Below, piece after piece: positions 53,869 to 62,372 of a DNA stretch of 64,000 nucleotides (the stretch's first letter is position 1; each line of letters begins with the position of its first letter). The translations under genes were made by a program, and so were the position numbers. The notes beneath the pieces are model-generated. The model did no database searches. It was given only the letters and a program-made list of their open reading frames with translations, and had not been told where the DNA came from. The DNA comes from Alicyclobacillus sacchari (GTDB lineage: Bacteria; Bacillota; Bacilli; Alicyclobacillales; Alicyclobacillaceae), in assembly GCF_004366795.1 (NCBI RefSeq), contig NZ_SORF01000002.1, forward strand, positions 141,886 through 205,885, given 5' to 3'.

Positions 53869-55998
53869 TTGTTGTTGCGGCGCAGAATGTGGAGAAGTAT
53901 CAATGCCGTGACGGCGCACGATCCCGGCAATTTGCGTATTGTGCCAGGCATCCGCAACGCGTTTGGCGTGGTCTTACCACTGATCTTCGGACTTGTTTCC
54001 CATCACGTCCTCTCAGGCGTCGGCATTTCCGCCGGCGCTTTGGTGTCTGGTTTCGCGGGTACGACCGGTACGGCACGCCGACGCACCCGCACGATGCTGC
54101 TTGCTACCTTGTGGATGACCGTGACGACCTTGGTTGGTGCCATAGCTGGCGCACACATATGGCTCATCGTGCTTTTGACTATGGTGAGCGGATGGATTGC
54201 GGGAATGATGATTGGCGTAAGCGCCGCCGCAGGGCAAGTGGGATTGTTGTCTACCAACGCCCTGATTTTGATTTCGACAAGCCCGCAATCGCCAAGTGGT
54301 GCCCTTTATCGAGCTGCGCTTGTGCTGGCAGGCGGCCTCCTGCAGACATCCATCATGATGGCTGTAGACCTGTGCACGACTCGCAGCGCTGAGGCCGACG
54401 CAGTTGCGCAGGTGTATCACAGGCTTGCGACCTATGCACGTGATCGCACCCGCGATACCGACCTTGCTGTCGCAACGGCGCTCGTCGACGCGGACGCCAC
54501 ATTGCGCGATTCGTATATGCGGATGCCGGCGCGGGCCAAGCTGTATCGATTGCTAAACACAGCTGAACAAATCCGGTTTTATGTGGTCGCGCTCGCAGAG
54601 ATGGCAAAAGGAAGAACCTACGCGGGTCACCGCGAGGAGTCAGCTGACGCGCGTCGAGCGTTGCGACAAGTGGCGTCCATCCTCGAGAAAGTCGGGGACG
54701 ATGTGTGGATGTTTGCGGCAGGGCGTGATCCGCGTGATCCGCAATCGCCGACAATCAATCTGTTGGTTCATGCGGCGAGCGAGTTGGAGGATCTCGCAGA
54801 AAGTATGCGGGGCGACATCTGCGCGCACGTGCATGCGACGGCGGTGGCCCTGCGGCAGTTGCACCGCGATCTCAGCGAGCGCACCATTTGGCATTTGCCT
54901 GCTGAAGCTCGCGAATCGATAGGCCGCCGTCTCAAAAAGGCGGCGATGTCGTTCGCCAACCATCTGACGTTTCACTCCGCCACTTTCCGACACGCGCTTC
55001 GGGCGAGTGGTGCGATTGGCCTTGGCATGCTTGCCGCGCGCACATTGCCTTGGCAGCACGCATACTGGTTGCCGTTGACCGCGAATATCATTTTGCGCCC
55101 CGACTTCACAGCGACGTTCGGACGTGGGATCGCCCGCGTGATCGGCACTGTCGCCGGGATTTTGCTCGCGACCATTCCCATGGTCGGCGTTCACGACAGG
55201 ACGGGTATCTTTGGCAGTGCCCTCATTGTCGTCTTTGGCGCAGCGATGTATATGCTTGTCAACTTTAACTACGCATTGTTCAGTTGTGCGTTAACAGCTG
55301 AAATGGTGGTTCTACTATCGTTCTTCGAGCGTGCCCCTGCCTATGTGACCATGGAGGATCGCCTGTTGGATACGGTGTTGGGCAGTTGCCTCGCCTTTCT
55401 GGTATACCTTGTCTGGCCGACCTGGCAACACCGGGAAATTCACAGTGTCATCGCCGACGCCGTAGCAGCGCAAAGGGAATACTTCCATGCCGTTTTCAGC
55501 GCGCTTTGCGATCCGCTGCAAGTCATTCAGCCTACGCCGCGCAAGTTCCAAAGTCAAAGGAGCGCAGTTCGGGTGTCGCGAACAAACGCGGCGGTCGCAA
55601 TTCGCCAAATGTTGAACGAACCGGTTGGCCCGGCATGGAATCCGCACACTTTGCTCGGCGTGTTGCTTGCCATCCATCGCCTGTCGGACACCCTGCTCTC
55701 GATCGAGGCATATGTGCTCGAACGCCGCATCGAGGAACCAATCCGTGAAGAGTTGGTCCAGATCGGGCAGGACATCGAGCTTGGATTGGACCTGATTGAG
55801 GCTGCTATCCGCCGGGGTGGGGCGAGAGACATGGAAGGCAGGCGAATGAGGGAACGGGCGATCGCGGTGGCATTCGCGATCGACGCAGACTTGGAGCAGC
55901 AGGACATCCTTGCTCGGGCGTTTGTGCGAATGGATACTACGACACGGACGATTGTCCGCATGCTACAAACGGACACCGCCGCGTCAAATACCTTATAA
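53869..55998 (+). CDS. FUSC-family membrane protein
   Basis: A 709-residue protein of the fusaric-acid resistance/aromatic-acid exporter-like family. Two blocks of membrane helices (about residues 25-170 and 380-530) flank a cytosolic helical region, the usual FUSC layout; GLVSHHVLSGVGISAGALVSGFAG opens the first and LPWQHAYWLPLTANIILRPDF the second. The TTG start follows GGCGGGGTG, with an ATG six codons further in. The exported compound is unknown. Confidence 0.8.
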   Translation: MLLRRRMWRSINAVTAHDPGNLRIVPGIRNAFGVVLPLIFGLVSHHVLSGVGISAGALVSGFAGTTGTARRRTRTMLLATLWMTVTTLVGAIAGAHIWLIVLLTMVSGWIAGMMIGVSAAAGQVGLLSTNALILISTSPQSPSGALYRAALVLAGGLLQTSIMMAVDLCTTRSAEADAVAQVYHRLATYARDRTRDTDLAVATALVDADATLRDSYMRMPARAKLYRLLNTAEQIRFYVVALAEMAKGRTYAGHREESADARRALRQVASILEKVGDDVWMFAAGRDPRDPQSPTINLLVHAASELEDLAESMRGDICAHVHATAVALRQLHRDLSERTIWHLPAEARESIGRRLKKAAMSFANHLTFHSATFRHALRASGAIGLGMLAARTLPWQHAYWLPLTANIILRPDFTATFGRGIARVIGTVAGILLATIPMVGVHDRTGIFGSALIVVFGAAMYMLVNFNYALFSCALTAEMVVLLSFFERAPAYVTMEDRLLDTVLGSCLAFLVYLVWPTWQHREIHSVIADAVAAQREYFHAVFSALCDPLQVIQPTPRKFQSQRSAVRVSRTNAAVAIRQMLNEPVGPAWNPHTLLGVLLAIHRLSDTLLSIEAYVLERRIEEPIREELVQIGQDIELGLDLIEAAIRRGGARDMEGRRMRERAIAVAFAIDADLEQQDILARAFVRMDTTTRTIVRMLQTDTAASNTL

Positions 55999-56100
55999 TC
56001 GATGGTATATGCGCGAATTTGGTTATCGATGTCTTACGCGAACTTTCCTAGGTCTAGGACCGTCTATATCATGGGATCACGAATGGCGGGGAGGAGTACG

Positions 56101-57141
56101 GTGGATCGCACGAGACGAGAAGAAGTGACCGGTCAGCAGCGACGAAAAGGAAACCAGCCACGCCGCTCGAAAAAACGTTGGGTGACCTTTACTGTCGCAT
56201 GTTTCTTGTATATCTTCGTGTCTTCGTCGTTGCTCATTTTTCACGGTCCGTTTTCGGCTGTTCGAAATTACGTGATCGACACGTTCGACGAAACGCGGCA
56301 TGGCTACTTGTTGCGGCCCTTGTCGCTATTCACGGTGTCGAACGCCGCGATTGAGGCTCACGCCTTAGCGAAGAACGGGATGGTGTCCGAGACGACCCCG
56401 ATTTCCGAGATCGCGACGAGAAACTATACGAATGGCGATGGCGCCATTCACCTATATACGTATCATGGAGAAACATTCACCGCGTACATTATGGTGGTGG
56501 ACAACCCGAAGCGTATTCGCGTTGCTGTTACGAAATACATTGGTCAAAATGGCGAAACGGTGCAACAGATGGTCAATGATGTAGGCGCGGTTGCCGGCAT
56601 TAACGGCGGCGCTTTCTCAGACACGAATCAGCAGGGCACAGGTGCGAACCCCCTCGGCATCACCATGCATGACGGAAAGGTGATCACTGGTGCTGGATCG
56701 ACGGCTAAGTATCCGGAGATCGCGTTTACAAGCGGTGGCCAAATGATCGCGGGAGACTATTCTCTCTCTGAACTTCAGCAAAAGAATGTTCAGGAAGCAC
56801 TCAGTTTTGGCCCGGTTTTGGTGTTAAATGGCCAGCCGGTACCGGTTCCAGATCAAGGGTATAACCCACGGACGGCGATCGGACAAACAGCCAGTGGTAA
56901 GGTGATTTTGATCGTCACCGATGGGCGCGGACAGTACGGCCAACTTGGGGCATCCATGGCGGATATCACGGAACTCATGCTGCAATATCATGCGGTGATT
57001 GCGGCCGATCTCGATGGTGGTTCGTCGACGACAATGGTCTACAACGGTCGGCTGGTCAACACCCCGGTTGATTTGACCGGGGCGCGCAGCGTCGCCACGT
57101 CGATCGTCGTGATGCCAGAAGTGGGGGGCAGTTCGCAATGA
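56101..57141 (+). CDS. Phosphodiester glycosidase family protein (NAGPA domain), membrane-anchored
   Basis: About 346 residues. After a basic cytosolic start there is one membrane helix (VTFTVACFLYIFVSSSLLIF), then an extracellular region ending in the NAGPA domain: VAGINGGAFSDTN, TAIGQTASGKVILIVTDGR, and the catalytic-region HAVIAADLDGGSSTTMVYNG. Family members cleave N-acetylglucosamine-1-phosphodiester bonds, possibly in cell-wall polymers. GTG at 56101 has GGGGAGGAG upstream. A TATAAT box at 55994-55999 may be its promoter. Confidence 0.8.
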   Translation: MDRTRREEVTGQQRRKGNQPRRSKKRWVTFTVACFLYIFVSSSLLIFHGPFSAVRNYVIDTFDETRHGYLLRPLSLFTVSNAAIEAHALAKNGMVSETTPISEIATRNYTNGDGAIHLYTYHGETFTAYIMVVDNPKRIRVAVTKYIGQNGETVQQMVNDVGAVAGINGGAFSDTNQQGTGANPLGITMHDGKVITGAGSTAKYPEIAFTSGGQMIAGDYSLSELQQKNVQEALSFGPVLVLNGQPVPVPDQGYNPRTAIGQTASGKVILIVTDGRGQYGQLGASMADITELMLQYHAVIAADLDGGSSTTMVYNGRLVNTPVDLTGARSVATSIVVMPEVGGSSQ

Positions 57142-58109
57142 CGTCTAGACGCCGACTCGGTCGCTTGTTTCTGGGTGTTGCTGGCTTGGCGACGGTCATA
57201 GAAGTCGTGTTTTTTCATCACTTGAACCATCTGTTGAATTCTCAACAAGTCGCCACGGAGCGCGCGATTCAACAACTCGTACGAGTTCGCGGGACACAAA
57301 TCTTGTCCAACTTGAAAAAGCAGTATCAAGGTGTAACCCAATCGCCAAATGGTCAATATGCGACATATGTCGAGACGGCCGGCAATGGCACGGACGTCGT
57401 TCATGTTGTGTCATTGGAAACCGGTAAACAAATCAGCGAGGCGACAGATCTTTATCCGGTTCAATATGTCGAATGGCTCGGTAACGCGGAGGTGTTTGTG
57501 GGAGAACAAAGGTCACCTGGCAATTTGGAACTGAACACGTTCTATGTCTCAAACGGCCAACAGGCGGATATCACTGCGGCAAGTGTGCCAGTATTCAGTG
57601 GCCTTTCTCCAGATGCGCAAATCACGAAAGTCACCTACAGCACACAGACGAACGACATATTTGTGCTGATTACGTCGAATGGGTCAAGCCAGATTTATCA
57701 CGTCGGAACGATGGAGGATGTGCAGGCTGTCCCTGTACCTGCGGGTTATGTCAAAAACATTGCGATGACGGAGACAGGCAAGATTCTATATGTTGAAATG
57801 AATCAGAATGGCGTATGGAATGTGCTCAAACTGTCCGAAACCAGCGCAACAAGCAGCTACACGCCTGATTTTGAGATGAATGCGCAGCTTGTCAAAGCAA
57901 ACGCCGCGCTGATCAGCGTGGTCGGAGACACATTATACTATGGAGCCGTAAACAGCAATGGCTTGGTGACAGCGGTATACAGACAATCACAAGGGACAAG
58001 CGAGCTCGTCAAACAGCTCACGCATCCGATTCTAGCCAGTCGAATTTCCGTCACCGGCACAGGTGAACTGGTACTCAACCCGTCGGCAGTGACGAACGCC
58101 TCCGTATAA
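57138..58109 (+). CDS. Exported protein, possibly beta-propeller-like
   Basis: A 323-residue protein with an N-terminal membrane helix or uncleaved signal (LGRLFLGVAGLATVIEVVFF) and an outer region of repeated short strands (SPNGQYATYVETAGNGTD, VEWLGNAEVFVGEQR, DIFVLITSNGSSQIYHVG, KILYVEMNQNGVWNVLKL) that looks like WD/TolB-type propeller repeats. It overlaps the glycosidase gene by four bases, so the two probably act together at the cell surface. I do not recognise a named family. Confidence 0.65.
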   Translation: MTSRRRLGRLFLGVAGLATVIEVVFFHHLNHLLNSQQVATERAIQQLVRVRGTQILSNLKKQYQGVTQSPNGQYATYVETAGNGTDVVHVVSLETGKQISEATDLYPVQYVEWLGNAEVFVGEQRSPGNLELNTFYVSNGQQADITAASVPVFSGLSPDAQITKVTYSTQTNDIFVLITSNGSSQIYHVGTMEDVQAVPVPAGYVKNIAMTETGKILYVEMNQNGVWNVLKLSETSATSSYTPDFEMNAQLVKANAALISVVGDTLYYGAVNSNGLVTAVYRQSQGTSELVKQLTHPILASRISVTGTGELVLNPSAVTNASV

Positions 58110-58150
58110 CCTGCGAGAGGTGGCGTCTCGGGAGGCAAGGAGGAGTCGCA

Positions 58151-58525
58151 GTGTCCGGTCAGCTCGATTGTAAGCGTATATACGATCCGCCATTAGAGAC
58201 GGACGGCCTTCGCGTCTTGGTTGACCGGCTATGGCCGCGTGGCGTGCGCAAAGCGGATGCACACATCAGGCACTGGCTCAAAGACGTCGCTCCGTCACCG
58301 CAGTTGCGTACGTGGTTCGGACACGATCCCAACCGCTTTGCGGAGTTCGTGAAGTTGTATCGGGAAGAACTAGCCAGCGATGCTTTACACCGACAAGCGG
58401 TCGATCAAATCGTCGACTGGCTACAGACCGATTCTGTTACGCTCGTCTATGCCGCTCGCGACACGAGACACAACCATGCTGTTGTGCTTAGAGAATACGT
58501 GATAGAGGGCGGTTACCGTGAATGA
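58151..58525 (+). CDS. DUF488 family protein (YeaO-like)
   Basis: A 124-residue cytosolic protein with the family marks RIYDPPLETDGLRVLVDRLWPRG, WLKDVAPSPQLRTWFGHDP, FVKLYREEL and VTLVYAARDTRHNHAVVL. The biochemical role is not established. The GTG start follows CAAGGAGGAG. Confidence 0.88.
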   Translation: MSGQLDCKRIYDPPLETDGLRVLVDRLWPRGVRKADAHIRHWLKDVAPSPQLRTWFGHDPNRFAEFVKLYREELASDALHRQAVDQIVDWLQTDSVTLVYAARDTRHNHAVVLREYVIEGGYRE

Positions 58526-58541
58526 TTCAGGAAAACGCATG

Positions 58542-58570
58542 TTGGGGAACGGCGCACCATCCGCTACAAT
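58542..58570 (+). promoter_or_regulatory. Promoter of tpx
   Basis: TTGGGG and TACAAT are 17 bases apart, placing the start of transcription near 58577, directly at the beginning of a hairpin. Confidence 0.6.
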
Positions 58571-58576
58571 GAAATT

Positions 58577-58601
58577 GCAAGCGTGCCATGATCACGCTTG
58601 C
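58577..58601 (+). promoter_or_regulatory. 5'-end hairpin in the tpx leader
   Basis: GCAAGCGTG pairs perfectly with CACGCTTGC around seven bases. It lies at the predicted 5' end of the mRNA and 14 bases before GAGGAG. Such stems can protect mRNA from 5' decay. Confidence 0.5.
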
Positions 58602-58631
58602 CAATTCACATGCTGAGGAGTGGTATGGAAC

Positions 58632-59147
58632 ATGGTTGAACGCCCAGGCGCATTTACGTTTATCGATCAGGCGTGCACCTTGATTGGTCCAGAATTGAAG
58701 GTTGGAGATGCGGCACCCGACTTTCATGTGATTGCAAATGACCTATCTACCGTAACACTTGCCGACTCGCGCGGTAAGGTTCGCATCATCAGCGTCGTGC
58801 CATCTTTGGACACCGGTGTGTGCGATGCACAAACCCGCCGCTTTAATGAAGCTGCCAGTGACCTGGGTGAACACGTGGTCGTTTTGACCATCAGCGCAGA
58901 TCTGCCGTTTGCCCAAAAGCGCTGGTGCGGTGCGGCTGGCGTCGAAAGGGTTCAGACGCTTTCCGATCATCGTGACATGTCCTTTGGAAGTGCGTACGGT
59001 ACATACATCAAGGAAGTTCGCCTCGAAAGCCGTGCCGTGTTTGTGGTCGATTCGAGTGACAAGATTGTATACGTCGAATACGTACCGGCTGCCGGACAGC
59101 ATCCAAATTACGAAGCTGCGCTTCAAGCCGCAAAGGCGGCCAAATAA
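58632..59147 (+). CDS. tpx: Thiol peroxidase Tpx
   Basis: A 171-residue peroxiredoxin that reduces peroxides with thioredoxin. The peroxidatic cysteine is in SLDTGVCDAQTRRF and the resolving cysteine in FAQKRWCGAAG, with GDAAPDFHV and the end VEYVPAAGQHPNYEAAL as in the family. ATG at 58632 is used; its GAGGAG site is 11 bases away, which is rather long. The gene has its own promoter. Confidence 0.93.
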   Translation: MVERPGAFTFIDQACTLIGPELKVGDAAPDFHVIANDLSTVTLADSRGKVRIISVVPSLDTGVCDAQTRRFNEAASDLGEHVVVLTISADLPFAQKRWCGAAGVERVQTLSDHRDMSFGSAYGTYIKEVRLESRAVFVVDSSDKIVYVEYVPAAGQHPNYEAALQAAKAAK

Positions 59148-59258
59148 TTCTCAACGCAACGGATGGCATTCCATGGGCTGCGACTGTACGGGCGAGATGT
59201 GACGGCATCTTGTCTGTGCAGTTCTTTCTAATTTTATTAGTTAACATAATATATATTA

Positions 59259-59366
59259 TCGGACGTTATAAACATGTAGGAGGGAACCGTTAGGTTCCCA
59301 TTGTCCGTACGCCGGTAGCCGTCGTGAGACCGCGAATCGCGTTTCTCTCATGTTTATAACGTCCGA
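59259..59366. repeat. 18-bp inverted repeat enclosing three hairpins
   Basis: TCGGACGTTATAAACATG (59259-59276) is the exact reverse complement of 59349-59366. The 72 bases between them fold into three consecutive hairpins: GGGAACC/GGTTCCC (59282-59299), ACGCCGG/CCGTCGT with one mismatch (59309-59325) and GAGA-CGCG/CGCG-TCTC (59326-59347). A 14-base AT palindrome (59246-59259) abuts the left arm. No coding frame or target-site duplication is seen. Most of the 316-base gap between tpx and the next gene is occupied by this element. Confidence 0.75.
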
Positions 59367-59402
59367 GAGCGATCTTTTGCCGTTCCGTATTGCAGAATAC
59401 CA

Positions 59403-59426
59403 CCGCCGCCTGAACCCAGGCGGCGG
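59403..59426 (-). terminator. GC-rich hairpin after the Gfo/Idh/MocA gene
   Basis: CCGCCGCCTG pairs perfectly with CAGGCGGCGG around four bases. It lies about 40 bases past the stop of the minus-strand gene. The following bases are only weakly T-rich. Confidence 0.5.
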
Positions 59427-59463
59427 CAATCGTCCATTCCAGTGCTTCTGATTCAACGAGTCG

Positions 59464-60657
59464 TCAAACGTTGAAGGAATCATTCATGTTCAACACAGCA
59501 TGGTCCGTACATTGCTTCACGAATTGCGAACGCTTGATAAGTTCCTGAAGTATGGATTCATACTCATCTGCATCAAATGGCACGTCGATCATCCGCTTTT
59601 GAAACGAAGACAGCATAATTCCGTTCGCCAGAATCAGCCCATTTAGACCTTCCGGGCCATAGGCGATGAGCGGCTCAGACGATCCGCGGACGGCCTTGAT
59701 GAAGCGGTCCGCAACGACGTGGTGACCAGTCGGCACTTTAACATTGACTGGAATCTCCGTGTACCAATTCTCGACATGAGCAAAACCCTGTTTCGACTCC
59801 TCTGAAAACTTGAACATAGATTCGCGGTTTCGATAAAACACAAGCTTGGAATCCTCGTAAACGACCTTACCGTATTCTCCCACGATCTCGAGGCGATTGG
59901 TTCCAGGCGATTCGCCGGTCGTGACGATGAAGTGGCCTACCATACCGTGATCGTGCTCGAAGTATGCCGTCACTTCGTCCTCGACCTCGATCTTATGGTA
60001 TTTGCCGATGTGGGCGAAACCACTGATGCGGCTGGGAAGACCAAACAGCCACTGGTACATGTCGAGATTGTGCGGGCACTGGTTGGTGAGAATGCCGCCG
60101 CCTTCCCCAGCCCACGTCGCACGCCAACTTCCGCTGTCGTAGTATGCTTGCGTGCGGAACCAGGTCGTGTTGATCCACGTGACTCGAGTGAGGCGGCCGA
60201 GATCGCCGTGATCGAGCAGGTCTTTCAATTTTTGATAGAACGGATACGTACGTTCCTGAAACATGATACCAAATTGCAGGTCGGGCTTTTCGCGTTTTGC
60301 CTCCGCATAAGCATCGATCATCTTTTTCGCGTCGTTCACATGAACCGCCAGCGGTTTTTCGCAAAGCACATGAATGCCGCGGGAGAAGGCCTCGATCGCG
60401 ACAGGGACATGCGCGTAATGAGGCACGGCGATGATGACTGCGTCAAGTCCGCTGTGATCGAACAGATCCACATGGCTGTAGTACGGTGTCGTTCCATAAC
60501 GGCTGGCAAACGCGTCTGCTTGTTCGCGGACAACGTCGCATACTCCAACAACTTCGACATCATCCATCTTGGATAAGTAGGACATATGTGTCATTCCGAT
60601 ATTTCCGAGGCCCACCAGTCCGACTTTCACGGTATGGGTTCCATTGGCTGCCGTCAT
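59464..60657 (-). CDS. Gfo/Idh/MocA family oxidoreductase
   Basis: A 397-residue NAD(P)-dependent sugar or inositol dehydrogenase-like protein. The Rossmann start is KVGLVGLGNIGMTHM, followed by AVIIAVPHYAHVPVAIEA and the family motif VLCEKPLAV with its catalytic lysine. The C-terminal half is the alpha/beta sheet domain. It lies five bases downstream of the isomerase gene, so both act in one sugar pathway whose substrate is not clear. An AAAGGAG site precedes the ATG. Confidence 0.88.
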   Translation of the reverse strand: MTAANGTHTVKVGLVGLGNIGMTHMSYLSKMDDVEVVGVCDVVREQADAFASRYGTTPYYSHVDLFDHSGLDAVIIAVPHYAHVPVAIEAFSRGIHVLCEKPLAVHVNDAKKMIDAYAEAKREKPDLQFGIMFQERTYPFYQKLKDLLDHGDLGRLTRVTWINTTWFRTQAYYDSGSWRATWAGEGGGILTNQCPHNLDMYQWLFGLPSRISGFAHIGKYHKIEVEDEVTAYFEHDHGMVGHFIVTTGESPGTNRLEIVGEYGKVVYEDSKLVFYRNRESMFKFSEESKQGFAHVENWYTEIPVNVKVPTGHHVVADRFIKAVRGSSEPLIAYGPEGLNGLILANGIMLSSFQKRMIDVPFDADEYESILQELIKRSQFVKQCTDHAVLNMNDSFNV

Positions 60658-60662
60658 GCCCC

Positions 60663-61490
60663 TCAGCTCTCCTTTTGTTCCATGTTGGCCAAGTAGTTTT
60701 GTAGAATTGCAAGATGTTTCGGTAAGGCTGTCTCGGCAGCTTCAATTTCCGGGTGCCATTTTCGCTCCCACTCAATGCAAAGGGTTCCATCGTAGCCATG
60801 AGTGACCAGCGTGCAAACGATCTCGCGAACAGGCACGTCACCTTGGTTGAACTCGACCAACTGCCAAGCGTCACCCACCCTGCGGGCATCTTTTAGATGT
60901 ACGTGGCGTAACGTCCCCTTCAGGTTTTCGAAGGTTTGCGCAACGGTTTCACCCATGCGATATGGATGATGTGTGTCCCACAGCGCGCCGATCATCGGAC
61001 TTCCGACCTGCAGCACGACATCGCGGACCAAACTCGAGGGGGAAAAGTCGTCATGCGTTTCAAGCAGGACGGCCACACCTAATGCCTCTGCTCGTGGAGC
61101 CACCTGTGCCAACGAATCCGCGACATAGGCGATTGCTTGTTCCGCGGAGAGATGACCCGCACGAAAGGTTCCGCCAAATGTGCGTACCATGGGAACCTCG
61201 AGGCAAGCTGCCAGATCTATGTACCGCAGCAGTTCCTCGACGTTCCGCCGCCGATCCGCTTCATCGTCCGTTGCAAACTTCGTGGACGCGCCGATCCCGA
61301 CAATTTCCACCCCACTCTCTTTCGAGAGACGCGTAAGTCGCCCCTGCATGTGGGTATTGAGGGTGGACGGAATGACATCCCCATCCAAGAGGCGAATCTC
61401 AACACCGTCGAACCCAAATTGAACGGCCTTCGCAAATACATCTTCCATAGACCACTCGGGACACGCGAGATTGGAATATGCAATTCGCAT
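60663..61490 (-). CDS. Sugar phosphate isomerase/epimerase (TIM barrel, AP endonuclease family 2)
   Basis: A 275-residue TIM-barrel protein starting MRIAYSNLACPEWS, with FGFDGVEIRLLDGD, ETHDDFSP, GALWDTHHPYRMGE, LRHVHLKDARR and LCIEWERKWHPE providing the metal ligands (Glu, Asp, His, Glu) of the IolE/hydroxypyruvate-isomerase family. The start ATG has AAGGAGG nine bases before it. The open frame extends upstream without a stop into the remnant of a related gene, but that part is not its N-terminus. Confidence 0.87.
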   Translation of the reverse strand: MRIAYSNLACPEWSMEDVFAKAVQFGFDGVEIRLLDGDVIPSTLNTHMQGRLTRLSKESGVEIVGIGASTKFATDDEADRRRNVEELLRYIDLAACLEVPMVRTFGGTFRAGHLSAEQAIAYVADSLAQVAPRAEALGVAVLLETHDDFSPSSLVRDVVLQVGSPMIGALWDTHHPYRMGETVAQTFENLKGTLRHVHLKDARRVGDAWQLVEFNQGDVPVREIVCTLVTHGYDGTLCIEWERKWHPEIEAAETALPKHLAILQNYLANMEQKES

Positions 61491-61508
61491 GGGTATGTTC
61501 CTCCTTAT

Positions 61509-61788
61509 TGGCTCAAGGACGACTCGTTTCCCTTCAAACAGAGCGTCCTTCATATGAACATATGCCACATATGGTTGCAAAATTGGGAGCGCTTCCTGAA
61601 AGGGTTGAACACCGCACTGAACGAAATTGGCCGGATCGAATACGGCTTGGAAAGAAGGAGATGAGTAAGTGGTGAAAAGATCGAGGCAACGCGCAGGAGA
61701 GTCTCCGTATATACCTTTCTCGTTCTCGTGCAACAGTACGATGTTGGTTTGGCGAAATTTCGTCTGCGAATGCAGATAGCGTGATCAT
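61509..61788 (-). pseudogene. Remnant of a second sugar isomerase/epimerase gene
   Basis: It begins with a proper start and ribosome site: GAGGGTG, then ATG and MITLSAFADEISPN, the usual N-terminus of this family. Within about 15 codons the frame changes and the sequence jumps to a middle part, QTNIVLLHENEKGIYGDSP, FDPANFVQCG and YVAYVHMKDALFEGKRVVLEP, then runs in frame into the next gene. About 150 central codons and the C-terminus are missing. It is therefore a decayed paralogue with two deletions. Confidence 0.75.
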
Positions 61789-61837
61789 GCTGCTCACCCT
61801 CACTTCACGGCTGGATTGGACCGACAATCATTTGAGT

Positions 61838-61969
61838 CATCATCCTTTGACCGCCCCGTGTGCCAATCCTCCGATCATAAGCCGCTGAAAAAATAAGAAG
61901 ATGACGACGACAGGGATCCCACTGGTGAGATTGGCCGCCATCCATTGTCCCCAAAACACCGTGCCGCCT
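61838..61969 (-). pseudogene. C-terminal remnant of a sugar ABC permease (MalG/AraQ type)
   Basis: About 43 codons ending in TGA encode GGTVFWGQWMAANLTSG, IPVVVIFLFFQRLMIGGL and AHGAVKG, the characteristic end of carbohydrate ABC permeases. The upstream part is missing and replaced by the VOC remnant. It suggests that a whole sugar importer once stood upstream of the two intact genes. Confidence 0.7.
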
Positions 61970-61972
61970 GAT

Positions 61973-62341
61973 TTAGATCCATTCCAAGAATTCGAGACGG
62001 TTGCCAAATGGGTCGTGAAGGTAAAAACGTTTTGCGCCTTCTAACGGTTCATCATCAATGACTTGAACACCTTTTTGGACTAGATATCGTCTGAGTTCAT
62101 CCAGATGTTCCACACGGAGTGCTGGATGAGCTTTTTTAGCTGGAAGGAAGTTCGTTTGAACACCGATATGAACCTGGTGCCCACCACATTGAAACCATAC
62201 ACCGCCACGCTTTTGTCGGTTTTCTGGCTTGGGGATCGCCGATCATCCTAATAGGTCACCAAAGAGCCTCCGTACCTCAGGCTCGCATCCTTCTGGAGCA
62301 GCCAACTGAACATGATCAATGCCAGAGAACGTAAATGCCAT
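61973..62341 (-). pseudogene. Frameshifted VOC (glyoxalase/bleomycin resistance) gene
   Basis: The ATG with AAGGGGATGAAT upstream opens MAFTFSGIDHVQLAAPEG, CEPEVRRLFGDLLG and then stops. In another frame it resumes as IPKPENRQKRGGVWFQCGG, HQVHIGVQTN, ALRVEHLDELRRYL and FYLHDPFGNRLEFLEWI. Both parts are typical VOC. At least one frameshift near 62240-62260 breaks the gene, unless this is a sequencing error. Confidence 0.7.
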
Positions 62342-62372
62342 ATTCATCCCCTTCTTAAAAAACCGCTAGCCT

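Noticed and set aside
59259-59366. tRNA gene suggested by a cloverleaf shape
   Set aside because: The closing stem is 18 bp and there is no TTCGA-type T-loop, no anticodon arm of the right size and no CCA end.
61491-61733. N-terminal extension of the sugar isomerase gene
   Set aside because: The extension is open but has similarity to the middle of a different isomerase; the strong ribosome site and family start are at 61490.
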